DNA of 64,000 nt from Spirosoma endophyticum (GTDB lineage: Bacteria > Bacteroidota > Bacteroidia > Cytophagales > Spirosomataceae), in contig NZ_FOLQ01000007.1 of assembly GCF_900112365.1 (NCBI RefSeq), positions 186,001 through 250,000 of the forward strand, written 5' to 3'. Below are positions 16,020 through 23,840 of the stretch, piece after piece; position 1 is the first letter of the stretch, and each line of letters starts with the position of its first letter. The notes under the pieces are model-generated. The model ran no database searches. It was given only the letters and a program-made list of their open reading frames with translations, and was not told the DNA's origin. The translations under genes and the position numbers were made by a program.

Positions 16020-18437
16020 ATGTTCCGCAATTACCTCAAAATCGCCTTCCGCACCCTCTGGAAAAACCGTACGCATTTCCTGATTAACATCGTCGGATTG
16101 TCGGTGGCGTTTGGTACGTGTGTGCTGCTGTTTCTGACCGCTACGTTCGAGCTGTCGTATGATAAATTCCATACGGACGCTGACCGGATCTTCCGGCTGA
16201 ACTTCCTCTCATCTAATCGCGATGGCACGCCTGACAAAAGTGGTACGATGCCTTTTCCCATTTCGCCCGCACTAAAAGCAGAATTCCCGGAACTAGAAGG
16301 CGTATCGCGCTATTTCAGCAGGGGATCGAGTGTTCGGCGAAATAACCAGATATACGGAAAGGATGTCAGGATGGTCGATCCCGATTTTCTGCACATGTTT
16401 ACGTTTCCGCTCCGGAAAGGCAATCCGCGAAGCGCCATGAATAACCTGAGTGACATTGTCATCAGTGAAAAAATGGCCAGCGACATTTTCGGAAAGGAAG
16501 ATCCGATGGGTAAACCGCTTCAGCTTCGTATGAACGATACGTGGCAGGCATTCACCGTGTCGGGCGTTATTAGCAATGCACCGGCTAATTCTACGTTCGA
16601 TTTTGATGCGCTGATACGTAGTGAGAATGCCGTGGAGTACCAGACCAGTAAAAATCGATGGGATTTTGGCAACCATGATGTATATGTTAAGCTAAAGCCA
16701 GGAACTGATCCACAGGCGCTGCAACGGCGAATGCAGCCTTTTATGGAAAAATATTTTGCCCAGGAGATAAAAGATCACAGAGGGCTAGGCTATCCCAATA
16801 ATAACCTGGGCTTCCAGAAAAGTCTACTGCTGGCACCGATGCGGGAAGTGCATTTCGACACAGAAACGATGCACGGTGAAGCCATTAGTCGGACCTACAT
16901 CTACACGCTGATGCTGATTGGCTTATTCATTCTGGCCATTGCCTGCATCAATTTTATTAACCTGACCATTGCGCAATCGCTTTCCCGGGCGCGAGAAGTA
17001 GGCGTTCGGAAGTCGCTGGGCGCACAGCGGGTCCAATTGTTTGGTCAAATTTGGGGCGAAACGCTGTTGCTTTGCCTCGGCGCACTCCTGGTTGGCCTGG
17101 GACTGGCCTATTGGGTTCTACCTACATTTAATCGCCTGTTTCGAAGCCACCTGATAGTAGATGACTTTCTGAAACCAGGCGTTCTGCTGGTGACAGGTCT
17201 GGGATTTTTGCTCATCACGTTGATAGCCGGAGGTTATCCATCCTGGTTCGTGACACGCTTCAACGCGGTGGAAGTGTTGAAAGGAAATGTCAAAATGAGC
17301 CGACCGGGTTTGCTGCGTAATTCGCTCATTGTGACCCAATTTGCCATTGCCTGCCTGCTCATCGTTTGTACCCTGATCGTGCGCCAGCAGATTACTTACC
17401 TTCAACAGAAACCAATGGGCCTGGATAAAGAGCAGGTGATCAGCATTCCGGTAGGTACCGCACTTAAGGGGGACGTAGCGCTGAAGGCCATGCGCGACAG
17501 ATTGGCCAATCAACCCAACATTGCTGCCATATCAGGTTCGGGCGTTAACATCGGCGCAGGTTTAGATAATAGCTCGTCGCGAATGATGTTCGGTTTCCTT
17601 TATGGTAAACGAGACATCACCTGCGACTGGCTTCGGGTAGACACTGATTACCTGAAAACAATGGGTATCAGGTTGTTACAGGGCCGTGATTTCAGCGCCG
17701 ATTTTGGCACCGATTCGAGCACGAACATTCTGATTACGCAAAGTATGGCGAAAAAGCTGGGCGAGGCTAATCCCGTGGGTAAGTTCATTAAACCCGACGA
17801 TAAACAGTTTCAGATTGTTGGCGTCGTGTCGGACTTTAATCTATACTCGCTGCATCAGGAAGCCCAGCCCATCGCGTTACAAATGCAGTCAAACTTCCCG
17901 ATCAGCTACGTGCTGATTCGGGTGAATCCGCAGAACCTGACGGGGGCTATGGAAATGATCAAAGCTGCCTGGAAATCGATTGCGCCTAAACAGGAGTTTA
18001 TTGGTTCGTTTCTGGATGAAAATACCGAGCGCTGGTATAGAAAAGAACAGCGGTTGTCCACCATTTTTTCGTCGGCTGCGGCCGTTGCTATTATGCTGTC
18101 GTGTATGGGTTTGTTTTCCATTGCCCTGATCTCGATTCAGCAACGTACCAAAGAAATTGGCGTTCGTAAAGTGCTGGGGGCCAGTATTCCCAGCATCGTT
18201 GCGATGCTTTCCAAAGACTTTTTGAAACTGGTATTGGTCGCCATTCTGATTGCCAGTCCGATTGCGTGGTGGGCGATGGATAAATGGCTCGCCGACTTTG
18301 CCTACAAAATTGACATCGAGTGGTGGGTGTTTGCGCTGGCCGGTATGCTGGCTATTATAATCGCCCTCGCTACCGTAAGTTTCCAAAGCATTCGGGCGGC
18401 TCTGATGAATCCCGTCAAATCACTACGGTCTGAATAG
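16020..18437 (+). CDS. MacB/FtsX-type ABC permease 6
   Basis: An 805-residue paralogue beginning MFRNYLKIAFRTLWKNRTHF. The central block differs most in its coupling helix, EVGVRKSLGAQRVQLFGQI, and in INLTIAQSLSRAR where most copies have MNLATARSANRAK. The C-terminal block has QQRTKEIGVRKVLGASI. The final codons and the first bases after the stop (TAGCGCGGAGCAAG) match those of permease 7 almost exactly, which points to sequence exchange between the two. A 382-bp regulatory gap follows. Confidence 0.93.
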   Translation: MFRNYLKIAFRTLWKNRTHFLINIVGLSVAFGTCVLLFLTATFELSYDKFHTDADRIFRLNFLSSNRDGTPDKSGTMPFPISPALKAEFPELEGVSRYFSRGSSVRRNNQIYGKDVRMVDPDFLHMFTFPLRKGNPRSAMNNLSDIVISEKMASDIFGKEDPMGKPLQLRMNDTWQAFTVSGVISNAPANSTFDFDALIRSENAVEYQTSKNRWDFGNHDVYVKLKPGTDPQALQRRMQPFMEKYFAQEIKDHRGLGYPNNNLGFQKSLLLAPMREVHFDTETMHGEAISRTYIYTLMLIGLFILAIACINFINLTIAQSLSRAREVGVRKSLGAQRVQLFGQIWGETLLLCLGALLVGLGLAYWVLPTFNRLFRSHLIVDDFLKPGVLLVTGLGFLLITLIAGGYPSWFVTRFNAVEVLKGNVKMSRPGLLRNSLIVTQFAIACLLIVCTLIVRQQITYLQQKPMGLDKEQVISIPVGTALKGDVALKAMRDRLANQPNIAAISGSGVNIGAGLDNSSSRMMFGFLYGKRDITCDWLRVDTDYLKTMGIRLLQGRDFSADFGTDSSTNILITQSMAKKLGEANPVGKFIKPDDKQFQIVGVVSDFNLYSLHQEAQPIALQMQSNFPISYVLIRVNPQNLTGAMEMIKAAWKSIAPKQEFIGSFLDENTERWYRKEQRLSTIFSSAAAVAIMLSCMGLFSIALISIQQRTKEIGVRKVLGASIPSIVAMLSKDFLKLVLVAILIASPIAWWAMDKWLADFAYKIDIEWWVFALAGMLAIIIALATVSFQSIRAALMNPVKSLRSE

Positions 18438-18498
18438 CGCGGAGCAAGAAGCCTGGGGCATGGTTTTCACTCCGTACCCTAGGCTCCCTGCCCCCTCT

Positions 18499-18602
18499 GT
18501 CCACTGTCGAACAAAATCTGTCCGATAGTGGACATTTTTTTGTTGTTTAGTTTAATAACGTACTGAAAATTAATGATTTGTATAAATGGCATGATCGTGG
18601 TA
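18499..18602 (+). promoter_or_regulatory. Candidate sigma54-type promoter with upstream palindrome (permease 7)
   Basis: TCTGTCCGATAGTGGACAT (18517-18535) is followed after 51 bp by TGGCATGATCGTGGTA (18587-18602), which resembles the elements at 10508 and 5616 but has a weaker -12 half. The GTCC at 18499 lies exactly 21 bp before the GTCC of the palindrome. The outer half-site and the last one also form an 11-bp inverted repeat (GTCCACTGTCG with CGATAGTGGAC, one mismatch). Confidence 0.55.
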
Positions 18603-18650
18603 GAGAAATCAGTAGAACTTCCTCTTTTACCAACATTTACTACTTGAATC

Positions 18651-18740
18651 ATGAAAGCTCAACTTACTTTTCTTAGCATCTTTATGAAGGTATTGCTGAT
18701 GGGACTAGTTCTTGCCGTTTGCTTTATGGCCAAAGCTTAA
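18651..18740 (+). CDS. Possible 29-residue hydrophobic peptide
   Basis: ATG at 18651 opens 29 codons ending in TAA. The product starts MKAQLTFLSIFMKVLLMGLV and is hydrophobic, like a signal peptide or a single membrane helix, with a short AKA end. It lies about 40 bases after the predicted start of transcription at the sigma54-like promoter and 79 bp before permease 7. It may be a small membrane peptide, a leader peptide, or the remnant of a secreted protein gene. There is no homology evidence. Confidence 0.4.
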   Translation: MKAQLTFLSIFMKVLLMGLVLAVCFMAKA

Positions 18741-18819
18741 CCCATCGCTACGTTCGGAATAAATTGCAAAGGGCAGAGGGCGGACCACCCCACACCCTTA
18801 TCCCCATGCCCGTACCTCT

Positions 18820-21261
18820 ATGCTCGTAAACTACCTCAAAATCGCCTGGCGGACCCTTCGTAAGCAACAGGGTTTTACATTCATCAACATCGTTGGGTTA
18901 GCGGTTGGGCTGGCTTGCTGTATGCTCATTATGCTCTACGTGCTGGATGAGCTGAGCTACGACCGTTACAACACCAAAGCCGACCGGATCTACCGCATTC
19001 AGGCTGACATTAAGTTCGGTGGGAATGATATGCACTTTGCCGTTTCGCCTGATCCAATAGGCCCGACGCTTAAAAAAGATTATCCACAAGTTGAGCAGTT
19101 TGTGCGCCTTCACCAACGCGGAACGTGGTCGGTGAAGCGGGTTGGTGAACCAACTAATCTGCGTGAAGACAACATCACCTTCGCCGACTCAACGCTGTTC
19201 GATGTATTCACATTGCCACTCGTGTCGGGTGATCCCCGGCGGGCATTAGCTGAGCCCAATACGGTGGTTATCAGCGAGTCGGCGGCTAAGCGGCACTTTG
19301 GTAGCCAGAATCCAATGGGCAAGCCAATGTTGTTCGACAATAACAAGACCTTCAAGGTATCGGGCGTTATGCGCGATATGCCCCAGAATTCACACTTCCG
19401 CAGTGACTTCTTCCTGAGCATGCTCAATGATAACTATCCTTGGGGGCAGTGGCTCAGCAACAATCATCACACCTATGTCCTGCTTAAACCGGGGACAGAC
19501 CCTGCTGTTTTTTCTAAAAACTTCGATGCCGTCATCGAAAAGTATGTTGGTCCGCAGGCATTGCAGTTGGTTGGTACGTCGATGGAACAGTTTCGGAAGG
19601 CTGGGAATCAGATTGCCTTCTGGATGATTCCGCTCACCGATATTCATTTGCATTCCAAACAGCAGGTTGAGCTGGCACCAAACGGCGACATTCAGTACGT
19701 CTATATTTTCTCCGCCGTAGCTCTGTTCATTTTGCTGATTGCCTGCATCAACTTCATGAATCTGGCCACCGCCCGTTCGGCGAATCGGGCGAAAGAAGTT
19801 GGCGTCCGGAAAGTGATGGGTTCAGAACGGAAGCAACTCATCGGGCAATTTATGACCGAATCAATCCTGACAACGGTATTGGCTATGTTGCTCGCTGTAT
19901 GCCTTGTTTCTGTGGCTTTACCGGGTTTCAACACCATTTCGGGGAAAACGATGAGCATGGCTCAGCTTGTATCACCCTATTATCTACCCCTGCTGATTGC
20001 CCTGCCCATACTCGTTGGTCTACTGGCCGGTAGTTACCCGGCGTTTTTCCTGTCATCTTTTCAGCCGATTACGGTGTTGAAAGGCAAAATCAACGTCAGT
20101 TTCAGAAGTGTTGGACTACGTAGCGGTCTGGTCGTTTTTCAGTTCATGATGTCGGTAGTGCTCATTGTGGGAACGATTATCGTGTATCGGCAAATCACTT
20201 ACATACAGACCAAAAATGTGGGTTTCAACCGCGACCAGGTCATGACGGTTAATGGGGTATATGCCCTGGGTAAACAGGCCGAAACGTTCAAACAGGAAGT
20301 ACTACGTTTGCCTGGCGTAATCAGCGGGAGCGTTTCAGGCTATTTGCCTACGCCCTCCAACCGTGGTGATACGTCATTCTTTCCTGAAGAACAGACCGAT
20401 CTGAACAAAGGGATTAGTATGCAGTACTGGGGTGTTGACTATGATTATGTAAAAACGCTAGGGATGCAGGTTGTTCAGGGACGTGATTTCTCGCGGGAAT
20501 TTGGCTCCGATTCGTCGGGTATACTGGTTAATGAAGCAGCGGTGAAGATTTTAGGGTTTAAAAACTGGAACGCCGGATCGCCAATTGGCAAACGAATCTG
20601 GCGGCCCGACGACCCGCAGCTTAAAACCAAAAAAGTGTATACCATCATTGGGGTTATCAAAAATTTCCACTTCGAGTCACTTCGTCGCAACATTGGGGCT
20701 TTATCGCTTGTGCTTGATGCTAATTCAGGGGCGGCTTCCTTCCGAATCAGCCGTGCGAATGTGCCCGTGCTGATGAAGGAAATTGGAGCTAAGTGGAAAC
20801 AGATCGCTCCCGGCCAGCCATTCAGTTACCAGTTTATGGACGATAGTTTCGATGAGATGTACCGGGCCGAACAACGTATCGGCACCATCGCGCTGACGTT
20901 TGCCGCACTCGCCATCCTGATTGCCTGTCTGGGACTGTTCGGACTGGCGGCTTTCATGGCTGAGCAGCGTACCAAGGAAATTGGCGTACGCAAAGTACTG
21001 GGCGCGTCGGTTGGTAGCATTATTGGTTTGCTTTCAAAAGACTTTTTGAAACTGGTACTGATTGCGATTCTGATTGCGTCGCCATTGGCCTGGTACGCTA
21101 TGAACCAGTGGTTGAAGGACTTCGCCTACAAGATTGATATTGAGTGGTGGATGTTTGCCCTGGCGGGTTTGCTGGCCGTAGGCATTGCCTTACTAACGGT
21201 GAGTTTCCAAAGTATTAAAGCTGCGTTGATGAATCCCGTCAAATCACTACGGTCTGAATAG
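18820..21261 (+). CDS. MacB/FtsX-type ABC permease 7
   Basis: An 813-residue paralogue starting MLVNYLKIAWRTLRKQQGFT. Motifs are EVGVRKVMGSERKQLIGQF and RTKEIGVRKVLGASV, with the end NPVKSLRSE. It heads a plus-strand run (permeases 7, 8, 9) with short spacers and no opposing genes. The run is preceded by the sigma54-like module and the small peptide frame. The ATG at 18820 follows a repeat-bearing spacer whose last bases repeat those before permease 1. Confidence 0.93.
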   Translation: MLVNYLKIAWRTLRKQQGFTFINIVGLAVGLACCMLIMLYVLDELSYDRYNTKADRIYRIQADIKFGGNDMHFAVSPDPIGPTLKKDYPQVEQFVRLHQRGTWSVKRVGEPTNLREDNITFADSTLFDVFTLPLVSGDPRRALAEPNTVVISESAAKRHFGSQNPMGKPMLFDNNKTFKVSGVMRDMPQNSHFRSDFFLSMLNDNYPWGQWLSNNHHTYVLLKPGTDPAVFSKNFDAVIEKYVGPQALQLVGTSMEQFRKAGNQIAFWMIPLTDIHLHSKQQVELAPNGDIQYVYIFSAVALFILLIACINFMNLATARSANRAKEVGVRKVMGSERKQLIGQFMTESILTTVLAMLLAVCLVSVALPGFNTISGKTMSMAQLVSPYYLPLLIALPILVGLLAGSYPAFFLSSFQPITVLKGKINVSFRSVGLRSGLVVFQFMMSVVLIVGTIIVYRQITYIQTKNVGFNRDQVMTVNGVYALGKQAETFKQEVLRLPGVISGSVSGYLPTPSNRGDTSFFPEEQTDLNKGISMQYWGVDYDYVKTLGMQVVQGRDFSREFGSDSSGILVNEAAVKILGFKNWNAGSPIGKRIWRPDDPQLKTKKVYTIIGVIKNFHFESLRRNIGALSLVLDANSGAASFRISRANVPVLMKEIGAKWKQIAPGQPFSYQFMDDSFDEMYRAEQRIGTIALTFAALAILIACLGLFGLAAFMAEQRTKEIGVRKVLGASVGSIIGLLSKDFLKLVLIAILIASPLAWYAMNQWLKDFAYKIDIEWWMFALAGLLAVGIALLTVSFQSIKAALMNPVKSLRSE

Positions 21262-21262
21262 C

Positions 21263-21334
21263 GTGGAGCAAGGTGCATGGAGCAGGGACGGTCCGTCGTT
21301 ACGGCAAAACCGCGCTCCATGCACCTTGCTCCAC
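21263..21334. repeat. Perfect 21-bp hairpin between permeases 7 and 8
   Basis: GTGGAGCAAGGTGCATGGAG begins the left arm (21263-21283), and its exact inverse occupies 21314-21334. The loop contains CGGTCCGTCGTTACGGC (21289-21305), which also occurs with one mismatch in the spacer at 589-605. It starts two bases after the stop of permease 7 and ends 12 bases before the start of permease 8. Confidence 0.85.
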
Positions 21335-21346
21335 CCCCTATGCCCC

Positions 21347-23785
21347 ATGCTAAAAAACTACCTCAAAATCGCCCGGCGCAATCTGGCGAAACATAAGGCG
21401 AACACGCTCATTAACGTAGCGGGTCTGGCCATCGGCATGGCGTGTTGCCTGCTGATTGTTTTGTATGTTACCGATGAATTGAGTTATGATCAGCACTGGC
21501 CGAATGGGGAACGAATTTACCGGATGGCCCTTGAGCGCCGATATCCCGGACGTAGCACTAAATATGCGATTATTCCGCCATCCTATGCCCAGTCGGTAAA
21601 GAAAGAAATACCGGAAATAGAGCAGACCACGCGCGTATTTAACTTTGGTAACAATGAACCAACGCTGTTCAAATTAGATGGGCACACCGTTGAAGAGAAA
21701 GGCTTTCTGGCGGTCGATTCAACCTTTTTTCAGGTATTCCAGACGCCACTTTTGCGAGGTCAGCCCAATCGGGTGCTCAGTCGACCAAATACCGTTGTCC
21801 TGACCGAAAGCACCGCCCGACGTTTGTTTGGCCAGGCTAATCCCATCGGAAAAGTACTGGAGATTGTACAGGGACCAAAATTAGAAATAACGGGTATCTG
21901 TGCGGATGCCCCAGCCAATGCTCATTTTACGTTTAATTTCCTGTCGTCCACGCGCGGTTTTGAGGAAGCTGAACAAGTCAATCACATTAGCTTCGCAGCA
22001 CACACCTATCTGTTGCTACGTCCTAACACACAACCCGAAACCGTTGAAACGAAATTACCGGCCGTTGTTGAAAAATATGCAGCGGGCGAAGTAGAACGCA
22101 GTTTTGGCGTTTCCTACCGTAATTATGTAAAAGCCGGAAACGGGTATTTCTATTTTCTGCAACCTCTCCGCAGCATTCACCTCGACTCGCATCTCGAAGC
22201 GGAGCATTTGACGAATGGCAGTCGGTCCCTGGTGTCCGTTTTCTCAATTATCGCAGCATTCGTCTTGCTGATTGCCTGCATCAACTTCATGAACCTGGCC
22301 ACGGCCCGTTCGTCGGAGCGGGCAAAGGAAGTGGGGATTCGTAAATCGCTGGGCTCAACAACCAACCAGCTGGCCGCTCAGTTTCTGACCGAGTCGGTGT
22401 TGTTAAGTTTGTTCAGTTTAGTCGTAGCGCTGGTGTTGGTCGCCAGCCTGCTTACCCCCTTCAATACATTGGCGGGCAAATCCCTTACGTTGTTGTCGCT
22501 GGTACGTTGGGAAACCTTGCCTTTGCTCCTGGGCGGAGCGGTGCTGGTTGGTCTGTTGGCCGGGAGCTATCCGGCGGGCGTGCTATCCGCCTTCGAACCG
22601 ATCAAGGTCCTGAAGGGTAAGTTTTCGTCGACCCGTCAGGGGCATTTGCTACGTAATGGGCTGGTCGTCTTTCAGTTTACTATATCTGTGTTGCTGATTG
22701 TTAGTACCATTGTTGTATTCAGCCAACTGAATTTTATTCAGCAGAAAGAACTGGGCTTCACAAAGGAGTCGGTGGTTAAACTAAAAGGAGCCGGTTTTCT
22801 GGATAAAAACACCGAAGCTTTCAAGCAGGAAGTAGCGAAACTGGCTGGGGTGGCGAGTGTAGGCGGTACGAGCAGCACCCCCGGTGAAGAAGGATTTTTT
22901 GGGATTACGTTTCGCAAAAACGGCGAGAATGAAACGGTTACAGGGAAGGGTTGCGTCGTCGACGACCAATACCTGCAAACACTACGTATGAACATGGCCG
23001 CTGGTCGGCCTTTCAGCCGTCAGTTTGATGACTCGCTGTCGGTTATTCTGAACGAAGAAGCAGCCCGGCAAATCGGTCTGCCAGACCCCATCGGTAAACA
23101 GATTACCAGTCCCGATAATCTGGCGCAACGCGGAGGAACACCCGTCACCTACACCGTTGTTGGTATCGTTCGTAATTTTCACTTTGGTTCATTGCACCAG
23201 CGTATCAGCCCCCTGTTTGTGCTAAATGACCGGCTTTTCCGCCGGGTTAATAACGAGATTGCTATACGCGTGCGAGCCGACGAGCCTGGTGCTGTCGTAA
23301 GCCAGATTGAACGGGTGTGGAAGCACTACCTGCCCGATCAGCCCTTTCATTATTCGTATCTAGCGGCCGACTGGGGTGCTTTATACCAGTCGGAGCAGGT
23401 AGCTCAACGGATTTTCGGGGTGTTTGCCTTGCTGGCGATCTTCATTGCCTGCATGGGTTTGCTGGGTCTGGCCATGTATGTTATCCGGCTGCGAACGAAG
23501 GAAATTGGTATTCGGAAAACGTTGGGAGCCTCAATACCGGGTTTGGTGGCTCTACTCTCCAAAGACTTTCTTAAATTGGTTTTTATGGCGATTCTGATTG
23601 CCTCACCCATTGCCTGGTATGCGATGGACCGATGGTTACAGGATTTTGCGTATCGCATCGACATCGAATGGTGGGTGTTTGCGGTGGCAGGGTTGCTGGC
23701 GATTGGCATTGCCGTATTGACAGTCAGTTTTCAAAGCATTAAAGCCGCTCTGATGAATCCCGTAAAATCATTAAGGTCTGAGTAG
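21347..23785 (+). CDS. MacB/FtsX-type ABC permease 8
   Basis: I place the start at ATG 21347 (MLKNYLKIARRNLAKHKANT), giving 812 residues. A frame open back to 21263 would add 28 residues encoded by the hairpin spacer and is unlikely. The motifs are EVGIRKSLGSTTNQLAAQF and, unusually, RLRTKEIGIRKTLGASIPGL, so both coupling helices differ from the common type. The stop codon lies in the left arm of the palindrome at 23782. The coupling changes could alter pairing with the shared ATPase (inference). Confidence 0.92.
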   Translation: MLKNYLKIARRNLAKHKANTLINVAGLAIGMACCLLIVLYVTDELSYDQHWPNGERIYRMALERRYPGRSTKYAIIPPSYAQSVKKEIPEIEQTTRVFNFGNNEPTLFKLDGHTVEEKGFLAVDSTFFQVFQTPLLRGQPNRVLSRPNTVVLTESTARRLFGQANPIGKVLEIVQGPKLEITGICADAPANAHFTFNFLSSTRGFEEAEQVNHISFAAHTYLLLRPNTQPETVETKLPAVVEKYAAGEVERSFGVSYRNYVKAGNGYFYFLQPLRSIHLDSHLEAEHLTNGSRSLVSVFSIIAAFVLLIACINFMNLATARSSERAKEVGIRKSLGSTTNQLAAQFLTESVLLSLFSLVVALVLVASLLTPFNTLAGKSLTLLSLVRWETLPLLLGGAVLVGLLAGSYPAGVLSAFEPIKVLKGKFSSTRQGHLLRNGLVVFQFTISVLLIVSTIVVFSQLNFIQQKELGFTKESVVKLKGAGFLDKNTEAFKQEVAKLAGVASVGGTSSTPGEEGFFGITFRKNGENETVTGKGCVVDDQYLQTLRMNMAAGRPFSRQFDDSLSVILNEEAARQIGLPDPIGKQITSPDNLAQRGGTPVTYTVVGIVRNFHFGSLHQRISPLFVLNDRLFRRVNNEIAIRVRADEPGAVVSQIERVWKHYLPDQPFHYSYLAADWGALYQSEQVAQRIFGVFALLAIFIACMGLLGLAMYVIRLRTKEIGIRKTLGASIPGLVALLSKDFLKLVFMAILIASPIAWYAMDRWLQDFAYRIDIEWWVFAVAGLLAIGIAVLTVSFQSIKAALMNPVKSLRSE

Positions 23786-23825
23786 AGACGCAAAGGCCGG
23801 GCCGCCGGTGCGGTTGCGTCTCTAC
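23782..23825. repeat. GTAGAGACGC palindrome with GC-rich core (copy 3)
   Basis: The arms are identical to copy 1 at 3108-3151, enclosing GGCCGGGCCGCCGGTGCGG. The sequences on both sides (end of the upstream permease and start of the downstream one) are nearly the same as at copy 1, but relative to the direction of transcription the core is inverted. Confidence 0.85.
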
Positions 23826-23840
23826 ATTAACCAATCCCCT

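Larger units (their letters stand above)
18438..18819. other. Regulatory gap between permeases 6 and 7
   Basis: The gap contains, in order, a remnant of the permease spacer repeat (18438-18490), the sigma54-like module (18499-18602), a 29-codon open frame (18651-18740), and a second spacer repeat (18788-18808) that is shared in reverse complement with 509-529. Confidence 0.65.

Noticed and set aside
17889..18386. 165-codon open frame antisense to permease 6
   Set aside because: It lies in the conserved C-terminal FtsX block, and similar antisense frames recur in the paralogues at the same place.
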